From Mermis nigrescens (Eukaryota; Nematoda; Enoplea; Mermithida; Mermithidae): a stretch of DNA of 64,000 nt. Of this stretch, positions 34,039 to 45,143 are shown one piece after another (positions within the stretch are counted from its first letter, which is position 1; each line of letters begins with the position of its first letter). The notes under the pieces were generated by a model. The model searched no databases. It was not told the DNA's origin and saw only the letters and a program-made list of their open reading frames with translations. Position numbers and translations under genes: made by a program. The DNA is taken from NCBI GenBank assembly GCA_036768485.1, contig JAVLUZ010000402.1:1-64000 (forward strand). The letters run 5' to 3'.

Positions 34039-35069
34039 ATTTTAAGCAATCTTAATGTTTTGTGCTCTAGGACGCATTTTTTCGGCGCTTTACGATGTTT
34101 TATACTTTATGCGATATATGGTCTAATTTCATTTTTAGCAATAGAAATAATCCAATAATTCTAGAAATTTAAAAGAAATGTGTACGTACAAAAAATGTGC
34201 ACATATTGTTAAGATCTGATTATTAAGATTTTACACGAAAGAAGCTCACGCGATTCGTCAAAAAATTTTTAAAGTTTATGACGGGGTATGGGAAGAGATA
34301 GTCTATATAACTACCGTGTAGACATATAAAGGGGGTAGAGGATCCCCAACGAACCTTGGCCGTCCCCCGACCATCCCCACAAAGTCAGAAAATTTTTGAC
34401 CATTTTTGGGTGTTTTTTCGGCAATTTTTGGCCAAAAATTGGAGGTCATTTACCCCTTCCTAAAAATAGCCGTGGTCCCTCTCCAAAAATTTCGAGTAGT
34501 TAAATGTATGCCACCGTGACTCCGTTTCTCGATTTCTCGTAGTTTCATGCTCAAAATGAAATACATAATGTCGAAAAGTAGAGAAAATTAAATTTTAACT
34601 GAAAAGTGAGACAAAATTTTCAAGATTACCTAATAATTTCTTGCCGGAAAAATTTGAACAAGAGCCATTAAAACTTTGATGTGTATAAAAACTACACTTC
34701 TGGCACAAAATAAGATTTTTCAAAGTGCTCAAAAGTCAGTGACTGATATTAAACAGTACAGTAGGACGAAAATATAATCATTCAAACAAAAATCTACAAA
34801 GGCTATACGATGGCCAAATCTGCTACGAAATACTAATTATCCGTATATCGTCGATCAGCTATATTTATCAAGATATTAAACTGTCTCCCGCCCCCAAAGT
34901 CCGCGTAGGCCGAAGGATTAGAATTCATTGATTTTAAACTAAAATAATAAATATTTATGGAAATCAGTGTTTTTTGTACAAGGTCCGTTTGTACATGTAC
35001 AACGATGGTCCCCAAAAGTCTTTGTACATTTTGTACATGCAAATTTTTGTGTACTATAATATAGTACTG
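34039..35069. other. No gene recognised
   Basis: AT-rich with degraded GGGGTC/CCCC patches near 34330-34500. Repeated TGTACATGTAC phrases at 34980-35040 begin the next tandem region. Confidence 0.35.
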
Positions 35070-36010
35070 TAGCGATTTTAGTGTGGTAAAACAGGGTTTT
35101 CGATCTTTGGTAGCGTATTTTAGCTAATTTCTGTGTTTCTGACGCCAAAAATTACTTAAAATTATCTGAAAACGGCGCGAAGCGCCGAAAAATATTGGCA
35201 TTTTTCCATTCTAAATGCTAATTCTGCCATTTTAAAGATATATAGGACTAATAACTTATCAGTTCGGCGCGTAGCGCCGAAAATTTTGGGAATTATGCAC
35301 CTCCCCACAGTTTTTGTCTACCTAAAATAACCCCCTACATTTTGTACACATCAAAATATTTTACAGCAGCGATTTCAGTGTTGTGAAAACAGAGTTCTTC
35401 GACTTTTCGTAGTGTGTTTTAGCTAATTTCTGGGTGCTCTAATGGCATAAAGCTCGACTGAGAATCGTCGAAAAATGGCGTCGTAAGCGCCGATAACACC
35501 ATGTTGAAGGCCATTTTTCGACCTTCAAAAAATCTTGCTCCCCCCCAGAAATTCTTGCCGTCTTACAGTATGTATAGGACTAATAATTTATCAGTTCGGC
35601 GCGTAGCGCCGAAAATTTTGGGAATCTTACGCCTTTTCACAGTTTTTGTCTTCCTGAAAATCTTTGTACATTTTGTAGACATAAAATTTTTACAGCAGCG
35701 ATTTTAGTGTGGTAAAAACAGAGTTCTTCGACTTTTCGTAGTGTGTTTTAGCTAATTTCTGGGTCTCTAAGGGCAAAAATCACTAAGAATCGTCTTAAAA
35801 CGGCGCGAAGCGCCGAAAAATTTGTCATTTTTACTTTTGAAATGCAATTTCTGCCATTATAAAGATATATAGAACACACAATTACTCATTTCGACGCGAA
35901 GCGCCGAAATTGTTTCGAATTTTAGACCTTTTTTGCAATTTTTGTCTTCCCAAAAATCTTTGTACATGTACAAAGACGGTCCCGATAAGTCTTTGTACAT
36001 CGGGAAAAAT
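35070..36010 (+). repeat. Three tandem units of about 310 bp with GC hairpins
   Basis: Units begin at about 35071, 35370 and 35693 with CAGCGATTTYAGTGTGGT or a variant, continue with TTAGCTAATTTCTGGG and end in TTTGTACATTTTGTAC. Each contains the hairpin GGCGC-GAA-GCGCC or GGCGCG-TA-GCGCC (35173, 35263, 35599, 35801, 35890). The middle unit is interrupted by a family P-like piece (about 35460-35565). Confidence 0.82.
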
Positions 36011-36519
36011 CTTTGCCGAGTACAAAAAAAAACATTGATGGAAATACAGAAAAAATGAGAATGACTAGTTTCAATAAGTAGTTATTTATCGAACTAAAAT
36101 AATTATTGAAGTTTTGTTATAAAATTTTTTACGGAATAATGAAGAAAAAAATAAAACAAGCTGCTCTTAGTAACGACAAATCAAATGAGCGATCATAAAA
36201 AATAGGGGCATGCAATAAATAAGCATGAATTTTTTCAATCAGAAAATTCAAGGCTATCTCTGACCCAATAAAAGTGAATTTATCATTAAAATACAAAATT
36301 GCCGTATAAAATCAGTGGCACGGACTTAAAAGTATCAAAAATGACTATGAATAAAGAGAGCAGTAAAATTTCAACTGCATAGCCATTAAAAAAGCGAAAA
36401 CGTTGGCATATTTGTCCACTGTGCACATAATAGCGAGAAGTTTTCGTCGTACTCATAATTAAATTTCGAAAGATAAGCAGAAAAATAGCAATCCAAGAAA
36501 TTCATTTGCGACGAAATAC

Positions 36520-36648
36520 CTTATCCAAGTTGTTATCCAAGTTGAGCTGTTTACCAAAGTCGTTTTGTATCAATAAAATGCGACCGAGGCACGCCGATTG
36601 TAAAATCCAAAGGACACTCATAAAAATCAACCCCTTGGCGAGCGCATT
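36520..36648 (-). CDS. Signal-peptide-like exon (candidate gene 1, exon 1)
   Basis: Seen: acceptor TTTCTTAAAG (AG at 36649-36650). The exon reads NALAKGLIF, then from an in-frame ATG at 36621 MSVLWILQSACLG, a short hydrophobic core with a plausible cleavage site, then RILLIQNDFG. Two donors are possible: GTATTT after 36520 (phase 0, adds KQLNLDNNLDK) or GTAAAC after 36555 (phase 1). The phase-1 donor joins the 29.6-kb exon as a D codon, and equally the mucin-like exon. An upstream start exon is possible because the frame is open 5' of the ATG. Confidence 0.5.
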
Positions 36649-36655
36649 CTTTAAG

Positions 36656-37892
36656 AAAACGAAGAATTGCCTAAGAAGCAGTCAAGGTCAGCTGTCCGCC
36701 ATACCCCAGGCGTAAACATGTAAAGATTTTTTTGCGATTCGCGACTTTTACGTAAAAGCCTTTTTATGCTTTTTTTGTCATTTTATACAAAAAAATCAGG
36801 CAATTTACCTCAGCCTCAAAAGAAACGGCCGATAACCCTGAGTGATCTTGATGGGTTACGGGTGCTCTCTCACCCCCAGAAGGTATTAACCCCTCCGGAA
36901 ATTTTTTACCTACGCCCAGAATTCAGGATTTTTTTTAAATTAGTAGAAAAAATGCCGTTTTACGTGTTTTAGCTACGTGTTTGTTCAAAGTATCAAATTA
37001 TCGGCGCTTCGCGTCATATACTCATTTTTTCGACTATAGATAGAGCGTCGTCAGAAATGCCGAAAGACTAGGTTTTTGACACGTATCCGCCGTTTTTGAG
37101 CCTAAAACAGACACTTTAAGAAAAGTTTTCGTTTCCAGCCCTTCCTCCTAGAATTCCCACGCTGTGCACGTCTGCCGCCAACCCATAGATTTGGAATATG
37201 TATTAATAATATTAATAATAAAATCGCATACTAACGTGAATGGAGCAGTGAAACGAGAAACATGCTTCCATTTTTCGAAAAAACAGAAATATGTACCTAA
37301 TACGTGTATATGATAGGTGATTGGCACAAAAGTAACGTTTGAGCGTTATGGCGTGAAGCGCCGAAAGTTTGACGCTTTTGTGCAAACAAATAGCTAATAA
37401 CGCTTAAAACAGCACCTTTTCTACGGATTTCTTCCTAACAAATTATGTAGGCATCATGAAACTACGCCGATTAAATGAAAATTATATTGATGAGTATTTT
37501 TGTGGGCATAAGCAACAGAAGGAATACGAACCGCGAAAATCAATCATAACTACCTAATGATAACTTCTGATTTCTAAGCCAAAGAGCCGTTTAGGAACTG
37601 CCAGAAAAGTCTAATCTTTTACTTACCGATTACAGGGAAAGATCCGAAGTAAAGCAAAAGAGCTGAAAAACTTCACATTTCTCACAAAGTGGACCAAGAC
37701 CTATTATGAATATACGCAAAATGAAAAATAAGCTATTATGAGACCATTCAATGTATTCGCCGCTGCTGGGTATCAAACTATTCAAAATTTTTATGAGAAA
37801 AAATTCTTTGACCAAAAAATTCTAAATAAACTGTTTTTGATGAGTAAATAGTTTTTCAAAGTAAAAAAGATCATTCCAAAAAGTACGTGTGT
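36656..37892. other. No gene recognised
   Basis: AT-rich; single GGCGC/GCGCC hairpins near 37010 and 37352 similar to those at 35.1-35.9 kb. Confidence 0.35.
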
Positions 37893-38465
37893 GCATAGAT
37901 GCACAGCATAATCGATCTGGGGGGGTCAGCCGGTCAGTAAAGGGATCAAAAATTGAGCTTCTTTGGGCAGATATGACCTCAAAAATTAATCCAAGCGCTA
38001 AAATAGCGTTAAAACTGCGTTATTACATAGTTCATAGTCCATTTAAAGCATTTCTGAGGAAAATTTTCAATTTTCGAACAGTCTGGGCTTGCGTTTAGCC
38101 TCATTTCCTACAGAAAATATCCCGAATTTTTCGTTCTGGGGTCTAGGTCATACCCCCGAGAAACCAAAATGCCCCCCCCCCCCAAAGCCAAAATACCCCA
38201 CCCCCCCAGAATCCAATTTTTGAATTTTTTCCTTTTTTTTACATTTTTTTGATGCCAATAGATAGTTCTCGATGAGAAACGTTTGAAAATGGTGTTTTTT
38301 CGCCCTACCACTACTTTCGTGGCCATTTTTTGACCTTTGAAATATCTTGCAAACCCCCCCCAGAATTTAGATGACGCCCACCTATGGTCTAGACCCCAAC
38401 CCTGCCCCCCCCTCACGCATGTCTGCCAGTGACTGACCTCCCCCTGAAATCCCGCACTCTGCATG
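37893..38465 (+). mobile_element. Family Q copy with family P inside
   Basis: Left end CATAGATGCACAGCATAA, interior CCAAGCGCTAAAATAGCG, then a P core at about 38145-38382 ending GCCCACCTATG before GTCTAGAC, then a CACGCATGTCTG right end. The P insertion point is the same as in the element at 28089-28617. No clear outer duplication. Confidence 0.7.
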
Positions 38466-39120
38466 CCTGCAAAAAGTTAAGTCTATTGTTATAACATTTG
38501 CATTCATAAAAAGGCGACTCATTCTCTGAGCAGTGAAATGAAATTAGGAAGCCTACATTCATAAATTTAATTTTTCAAGAAATAAAGCCACAAATTCGAA
38601 TAGCCAGAAGCTACATGAGTATTACGTAAAAATTAGTTAAAACAAAGGTGACTGGGTAAATGAAATAAGACCGAAAATATAGGTCGGCACGTTAAATTGA
38701 TCAACAATGACTCTAATACGATCAATTGAAATATTCAAATTACAACAATCGAATATGATACTGAGAGGATGACGACATCCTAAGAGCGTTTCACCAAAAA
38801 ATCCGAGTCAATACTAAATCACTCATTTCGTTTTTTTTCAGAAGTTGAGATCAAAATTCAAAACCTCGTAAAGGAAAATTAGGGGTCAGCAATGTGTGAA
38901 AAGCGCGGAAAGAATCGGATACGTTTCACTATCGAGTAAATCGAAAAATCTTGTAAGGCAGATTAAATCGAGCAAAATTCAAAATTCCTTCGAAATGATT
39001 TTCCAATTAAATTGATTTTAAATTAAAAAATTCATAATCCTCTTACCATCGCTAATTTCGTTTCCTAATGTCGAATAAATATCCAATATAAAGCGCGTAT
39101 ACAATAAGCGTGCAAAGTCC

Positions 39121-39128
39121 TATAAAAA
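39121..39128 (+). promoter_or_regulatory. Candidate TATA box
   Basis: TATAAAAA followed by a GC-rich AGGCGCCC, in otherwise AT-rich sequence, the textbook form of a pol II core promoter. A TTAATTTCAG acceptor-like site follows at about 39350. No plus-strand gene of any length could be traced downstream, so this is weak. Confidence 0.25.
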
Positions 39129-39427
39129 GGCGCCCAGTAGGATCGACGTGCTATTGACAACTGAGAAGCGATTTATGCAAATTTCTTCTCATCGACTCAG
39201 ACGAACAATCATTTGCAGTTTGCAACGTGTTTCATTCGACAGTAATCATGCGACTCGGAAAATTTGATTGACCATATATAAGATCGCGGAAATTCTGTCA
39301 ATTTTAATGATTTAAAGTGTCCACCGGAACAATATTTCGATTAATTTCAGGGTCATGGCCTTTATCCCGGCGTAATACGCTTTATTCTTTGAATTTGATT
39401 AAAATACTATTTACCATTCATTATCTT

Positions 39428-39603
39428 CAGGCACGTAGCCAGCTGGCCGTCCTATTTTGGGGGGACCAACACCAATTTTTAGGGGGACTAAGCCCAAAAA
39501 GGCCAAAAATAGCGCAAAATAACTTTTAAAAAGTCCTATTTTTCCGATTTTTCTGAATTTTGGGGAGTCCGGACCCCCTATTTCCCCCAAAGATACGTGC
39601 CTA
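39428..39603 (+). mobile_element. hAT MITE family R, 176 bp
   Basis: CAGGCACGTAGCC...GATACGTGCCTA with duplication ATTATCTT / AATATCTT (39420-39427 and 39604-39611; 7 of 8). Confidence 0.87.
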
Positions 39604-40367
39604 AATATCTTTGCACGAAACATGTTTTCCATGGATTAAAATTCAAAAAATTAATTTTTCCACGAAATGATTCAGAAAACTATTATTTTTTATTATTATT
39701 ATCTTAAATTGTTCAAAAGGTCCCATAGGATAAGGTGTATTTGCAAGTTTTGTCAGTAAGCCCGCCTCTTCCCATTGATTAGAGGATCATTGCGCTATCT
39801 AAGGGAATACTGGCACTTGTGTGTTAAGCTTGTTCTCTTATTCAGTGGAAGGAAACAGCCACATAAATCAAATTTAAAAGCAGAATAAAACAGATAAATG
39901 ATTTCAACATGCATTAAGTGCCACAATACTGAGATTAACAAGCATTCGAGCAAGCTTTTCGAACGCATCTTAGCAGGAAATTATGAAGTCAGTTTTTCGA
40001 ACGCAACTTCAGCGTCAAAGTTCGGCAAGCTGATTGGTGGTTCCATTATTCTCTAAAGGACGACGAGAGCGCAATTCTGGGTTGTATTTTAACAGTCCCA
40101 TTCCACTGTCCCAGCAGTCCCAGCAATAAATCCAACAGTCCCAGCAATACCCCAGCATTCTCACCGTCCCACCAGTACCGCCGTCCCAACAGTCCCACTA
40201 GTCTTAACAGTCCCACCATTACAACAGCCCTGCTGCCCCAACAGTTTCACTAATACTCCCAAACCAAACATCCCACCAGTTCTACTTTCCCGGTCGGCTC
40301 GAAAGCTTTTTAAGAGCTAAAATGTCCTCAAAACTAGTACAAATACTAAACACCGTACAAACTACGT
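39604..40367. repeat. Degenerate CAGTCCCA minisatellite (40083-40290) and flank
   Basis: CAGTCCCACCAGT-type units of 12-18 bp, irregular. The rest is AT-rich and shows no gene. Confidence 0.7.
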
Positions 40368-41960
40368 CGATTTATGGTTTATGATCATTTTCAAGCACCT
40401 TTGCGAAAAGGTTTCGATTTCCAATTATTTTTCGGTTTTCATTTTGCCTTATTTTCACCATAACATTTCCCCTTTTTCCTGATTGAAAGCTGAATTTTGA
40501 TGAGTTCGTCGAATTCTCGGGGGTTTTTGTATTTTGCGAGTCTCATTTCCCCAACGCCCATGTTCGTTAATGAACTGTTGGGACACCGGGACTGATACAG
40601 GTGGAACTGTTGGGAGGTGTGACTCTTGCTATTGGTGAGACATCACTCAATTCTGGCAAACCGAAACACTTTGCATTAACATTCGCTTATTATTAGGTTT
40701 AACTCAAAAAATCCGCCATGATTTTCTCGTGAGAACGTTATTCTGAAAGTACCTGTTTTGGCGTATGAACATCATTGGGATAACCTCGGTTCCGGAGATG
40801 GCAAGTTGGAAAGTAAAAAAAGCCCCTGAAAACCAGTACCTATGAAAAACAAAATAGTACAAAAAATATCCTTATTTGACCGGTATTGATCGGTGTCAAG
40901 CAGTTTTGGAAAAAATTTTCACTTTTTCATTTTTAGTCTTAAATAGCAAATTAGAGCTGCTTCACTGTTTCATTTTCAAGAGCCTTAAGCGCAACTAAGA
41001 ATATAAACTCCGATTAACGTCTACTTATTTCTTAGTTTCTAGAGAGATTTCACAAATTTGACATATTATGCACATGTCGATAAATTCTAAGAATTCTGCT
41101 CGTGATATTCATCAAATTCAGATACCTATCTGTGAAAATCACCCAATACACGATAGCTAAGTACATTACTTATATTCAATCTGGCAGTCCGCGTATAAAT
41201 GATATCTAGAAAAGTAGGGAACAGACAAATAGCGACAGGCTTACTAAAAGAGTTAAACGGCATCAGTTAGATTACACCATCAGTGAGAGGTTTAATCCGC
41301 AGCCAAAACTGCAAAAAATACTTATGTGTAGACAGTTTTTTAGCTTGCAAACCGAATTTTCGCATTCATTTTCCATAAGTCAGTCCGGAAAAAAGGAAAC
41401 AATTAAAGATTATATAATGCATTGTTAAAGTCTTTTAGAGGAATCGTTAGGATTTTCGCCACTTTGTCCTTTTTTGAATTTTTTAAAAGTTGTAAGAATC
41501 TTGCGGATAATTTTATACAAAAGCTATCGAAGGTTTTCACCTTATTGTGTTTAAAAGTATTAATGGCCTTCGCTTGATCTGTTCTGATAATGCTTGTCCC
41601 TCGTGAACTACAAGACAATGTTTTGCAGACTAAGAAAAGAAAATTCATGCATTGTCACGCACTTCAAATTATTTTGAAATTCGTAATATCAATTCTTCAG
41701 CTATGTGAATCCAGAGGCGCGTAGCTGTGAGGGATTGAGGCACCAGACCCCCCAAATTTCTGGAAATACGAATATTTTTACAAGGGTCCCCCTAAGGGAA
41801 AAAATAGAAAATTCCTAGAGTGTATCCTAAAAGATCGTTTGATTAGATTTTCGCACACTTTTGAACTAATAAGCTTAATATTTTATGGCACTCCGCGCTT
41901 ATTTATTTACATACAGCATATTTTTCAATATATGCAATTCGAATAGTTGAATTTTTAAAA
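40368..41960 (+). repeat. Direct duplication of about 1.6 kb, copy 1
   Basis: Collinear with 57525-59065 from ACGTCGATTTAT to the ATTTTTCAATATAT end, with scattered substitutions and small indels. The left part overlaps family Q sequence; the middle contains a shared ORF (41403-41648). The right edge of copy 2 runs into the (AT)n at 59061. Confidence 0.9.
41403..41648 (-). CDS. Shared small ORF, copy 1 (unknown)
   Basis: 81 codons; the C-terminal 71 are shared with 58531-58746: SIIRTDQAKAINTFK, then KTFDSFCIKLSARFLQLL, then KILTIPLKDFNNALYNL. Comparing the two copies by eye, I count three synonymous and two non-synonymous changes in the shared part. Lysine-rich, helical. There is an AG upstream (TTTTCTTAG), so it could be an exon. 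No family recognised; it may simply be repeat sequence open by chance. Confidence 0.35.
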   Translation of the reverse strand: MNFLFLVCKTLSCSSRGTSIIRTDQAKAINTFKHNKVKTFDSFCIKLSARFLQLLKNSKKDKVAKILTIPLKDFNNALYNL

Positions 41961-42082
41961 TGTTTTCAGTGCGTAGATCTCTTTCTTGATATCTCAAAAA
42001 CATCATTATTTTTGCCTGTGTTGAGGTATTCGACTTCAAATTTCTATTCCCCCCAAATTTAGAAGTCAGTTACGCCCCTTTG
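41711..42082. mobile_element. Probable hAT MITE (CAGAGGCGCGTAGC ends)
   Basis: Left end CCAGAGGCGCGTAGCTG and right end GTCAGTTACGCCCCTTTG are imperfect inverted repeats. The interior has ACCCCCCAAATTTC. A copy of the left half lies at about 58846. No clean duplication seen. Confidence 0.5.
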
Positions 42083-42254
42083 CATATATGTATATTACAT
42101 TCTGAATAGAATTTTTTCGTAAATTCTGGCTGAACAAAATTCTGAATAACCGCGCTGTTGAATGCAAGACGACCATTACGTATGCTGTGGCTTAAGAAAA
42201 TTTATGTACAAGTTTAATAAATAAAAGCATCATTGTACCAATTAATTAGACAAT

Positions 42255-42424
42255 TATTGTCTGTTTCACAAAAATTTATGCATAAATTTCAAAAACTATG
42301 TTCGGCCATAAGCTGACAGATTACGATTATAGCATTGATTTGATATATAATCATCGTAATCCGCCGGTTTACTTTCGAAAAAATTCTTAAAATTTATGCC
42401 CAAACTTATGTGAAACAGACTATA
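42255..42424. mobile_element. TATAGTCTGTTTCA MITE, type 1 (170 bp)
   Basis: Left TATTGTCTGTTTCACA, right TGTGAAACAGACTATA. The interior phrase CGATTATAGCATTG is shared with the copy at 43874-44042, so these two are the same subfamily. Confidence 0.9.
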
Positions 42425-42890
42425 AAACATTCTTGTAAATACATATTCAATTATTTCGCGAATTAAAATATCATTGCGATCAATATTCGATTTGATTGTG
42501 ATATTGGCAGACCATAGCTGCGCTTTAGCAAGCCGTCAAAATGTTTATGAATTCTAAAAAAATATAAATAAATTATAGCACCCAGAAATGTATCAAAAAT
42601 TAAAAACCAAAATCAAAATTGTATTAAACTGTCTCTCTTCTATAGTCTGTTTCAAAATTCTTAAGGGCCGAATTCTGAAAGGCGGCTAAATTAAAACCTC
42701 GGGTAAAATCGTGGGTAAAATCTTGAGTAACATATCCCTGGGATTCCGAACGGCGGGTAAATAAAGCCCCGGGTTAAAAAAGGAGATTTGTTACTCGAGA
42801 TTTTTACCCTGCTCTAGAGCAGGGTAATATCTCGGGTAAGTCATACTTTAGCACTAGCACCATAGAAGAGCAGTCGTTATTATTTTCCAA

Positions 42891-43105
42891 GTAAGGGATT
42901 TATACGAAATAGTTGAATTAGATAACATTTTAAAAGAAAATCAACAGCTAAAGATTTGCCATTTACAAAATCGAATGAAGCCGTTTGAATTATACGACGA
43001 AAGAGCATTTAAATTACGGTATCGATTCAAAAAACTAACGGTTCGTGAATTAATCAATATCCTAAGGGAAACGATTAATACTGGGGCAACAAAACGTAGT
43101 ATTTC
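42891..43105 (+). pseudogene. Harbinger transposase N-terminal fragment
   Basis: An open frame of about 71 codons contains FELYDERAFKLRYRFKKL and TVRELINILRET. Known: the pattern FRLRYRFSKxTVxxLL is typical of the start of Harbinger (DDE_Tnp_4) transposases. The frame is cut by the hAT insertion at 43106, and the catalytic DDE region is absent. Confidence 0.82.
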
Positions 43106-43289
43106 CAGGGGCGGATTTCGGGGGGGGCGGCCGCCCCCCATTGACCCAAAATAATGCGCAAAATTACGGATTTCTGAGCGGTTTTTAGCGATTTCCGGGT
43201 TAAAACGGCTAATTTTTCCCCCAAGTCAGGGCTCCGCCCCTCCCTTAGGGGTACCGCCCTCCCTTAGGAAAATCCTGGATGCGCCACTG
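43106..43289. mobile_element. hAT MITE (CAGGGGCGG family) nested in Harbinger, 184 bp
   Basis: CAGGGGCGGATT...GATGCGCCACTG with perfect duplication AGTATTTC (43098-43105 and 43290-43297). Closest to 5307-5492. The nesting shows that it moved after the Harbinger element. Confidence 0.95.
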
Positions 43290-43470
43290 AGTATTTCCGT
43301 ATTTGCAATCTCGTCCCAAGCTGCCTTTTTTTACTAGTGACGCTATCCGTTTCCTTATTCTCAATAACATTAATATGATCCTTCAAACACTCTATCAAAA
43401 ACTCCGTTTCAAAAGTAATATCAAACGCAAAAATTGTAAATCGAAGACAATAAATTCTGCCCACGCGCAA
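43290..43470 (-). pseudogene. Myb/SANT-like Harbinger accessory fragment
   Basis: Reads FLIECLKDHINVIENKETD, then SVTSKK; one A-run frameshift later the other frame gives AAWDEIANTEIL. Known: (L/I)xxLVxxHxxIIENKxTDxVTxKxKxxAWxxIAxxxN is the Myb/SANT-like domain (Myb_DNA-bind_5 type) of Harbinger-associated proteins. It is broken by the frameshift and truncated by loss of the centre of the element. Confidence 0.8.
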
Positions 43471-43873
43471 GTAGATTTACAACAATAAAAAGCGTTCATT
43501 TGTTGCGATTTACAACCACAAAACCCTGGGTTTTTTGTTACCCGAGAATTTACCCCAGGTTGACTTAATCGGCTTTTACCCGAGTTTCGGAATTCCGGAG
43601 AAAGTTTACCTTTACCCGAGATTTTATCTCGGGGGTAACTCATCCCGGGGTTTTTAAAAACCCCGGATAAAATCTACCCGCCGTTCAGAATTCGGCCCTA
43701 AGACTTTTTTACAGTAAAGTGATTCGGAAGCAGTAAAAATTCAGCTAGTCGCGGCGTGGGGCCTTTCATCCGGTTGGCTATCGTCTATTGCACTTTATTT
43801 GGCTCACTCTGGGTCAGGGTTGCTCTTAGGAGCTGTGAGAGCTTAACTGGCAGCCTCGCGCAAGAAAAATACT

Positions 43874-44042
43874 TACAGTCTGTTTCACACAACTTCAGTT
43901 CATAAATTTCAAATCATCTCCGACAATAGGCCGACAGATTGCGATTATAGCATTGTTCTGATATATAATTATCGGAACCCTTGGCTAAATGTCGATGAAA
44001 ATTCGTGAAATTTTTGCACGAAGTTATGTGAAACAGACTATA
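43874..44042. mobile_element. TATAGTCTGTTTCA MITE, type 1, second copy
   Basis: TACAGTCTGTTTCACA...ATGTGAAACAGACTATA. About 35-bp inverted ends (AACTTCAG / CGAAGTT). Interior as in 42255-42424. Its right TATA is shared with the next element. Confidence 0.9.
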
Positions 44043-44252
44043 GTTTTTTTTAACCTACATAGTTCATGAAATCACTTGGCAAACCGATTTCCTTATTACT
44101 GTAACACCCGATTTTTGCATCGTTCGACCCACCATATCTATAAACGAATTCGCTAACCGACTCCATCAAGCAAGGAAAACATTCAGTACAGTAATAGGGA
44201 TACAAGTTTTCCAAGCGGATTCATGCACTATAGTTTAAAAAAACAGACTATA
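44039..44252. mobile_element. TATAGTCTGTTTCA MITE, type 2 (214 bp)
   Basis: TATAGTTTTTTTTAACC...AAACAGACTATA. Arms of about 75 bp match, including CATGAA, CGCTTGG/CACTTGG and ATTACTGTA. It abuts the previous element, sharing TATA at 44039-44042. Confidence 0.85.
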
Positions 44253-44601
44253 ATGGTAATACCGCTAGACCGACCACTCAGGGAAGCAGTGGAGAAGTTT
44301 AAAATGTTATACAGCTCATGGAACATTAGCGAATCAGTTGATGCGATAGACGGCTACTAAGAAACTGCTCTTTGCAGACTGGCTGAATTGTACTTCCGAA
44401 TCACAATGCGGTTACAAATAGTCTCAAGTATTTTGAAACAGACCTCAGACGTGTTAATATCTTGATTGGGCTTAGCTTTTACCGACGATTGTTTCTTAAA
44501 ATTATCCAAAAATGCAGAGGAAGCTTTTCAAATCATATAGCTGTAGACAAATTTTAGAATAAACGGGAAACTTATGATTCTGCTCAACTTTGATAAAGAC
44601 C

Positions 44602-44830
44602 TATAGTTCGTTTCATTTAGCTTTGAGGTTTTTGAAAAAATTTAAAGTAACTACGAAAGTGCTTTAAACTAGTTCCTTTAATTTAGAGATTCTACAGTAT
44701 ACCGAGTCATATAAAGACGTATGCCATGCTTCAGCCGCATTATTGCATCAAAATTTTAAACCACTTTTGTAGCCCGATTCTTGCTGATAAATTCAGAAGA
44801 AAACCGCAAAGTTAAATGAAACAGACTATA
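44602..44830. mobile_element. TATAGTCTGTTTCA MITE, type 3 (229 bp)
   Basis: TATAGTTCGTTTCATTTAGC...GTTAAATGAAACAGACTATA, inverted ends of about 32 bp; interior unrelated to types 1 and 2. Confidence 0.87.
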
Positions 44831-44886
44831 AGAAATTAATCATTAGATTCGACTTGAATCGATTCAAGTAAAGAATCAACATTAGC

Positions 44887-45143
44887 TATAGTCTGTTCCT
44901 TTCCAAAAGGCCCATTTTTGCTTTACGGTCTACTACTGTAGCAAAATATACTACGGGTTACGTTATTGCAGCAGTCTGTAGGATGTGTCACATATTAAGC
45001 AAAGCACATTAAAATATAATATGAAGAGTTTAAAGGAGCTAGCTGTCACGAGAGCATAATTGAAGATGCCGTTTGTACAGTGAAAATCTATTACAGTAAT
45101 AAGACTTAGCGAAAAATGGGCCGTTGGAATGGAACAGACTATA
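44887..45143. mobile_element. TATAGTCTGTTTCA MITE, type 4 (257 bp)
   Basis: TATAGTCTGTTCCTTTCC...GGAATGGAACAGACTATA; arms of about 50 bp include GGCCCATTTTT and TACTGTA. Interior distinct from the other types. Confidence 0.87.

Larger units (their letters stand above)
42665..43698. mobile_element. PIF/Harbinger element, decayed (1034 bp)
   Basis: Inverted repeats GGGCCGAATTCTGAA...TTCAGAATTCGGCCC extend about 30 bp and are flanked by a TAA duplication (42662-42664 and 43699-43701). Known: 3-bp TWA or CWG duplications and GGG-starting ends are the PIF/Harbinger signature. It contains a plus-strand transposase N-terminal fragment and a minus-strand Myb/SANT fragment, the two-gene set of the superfamily, and a later hAT MITE insertion. 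Confidence 0.92.
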
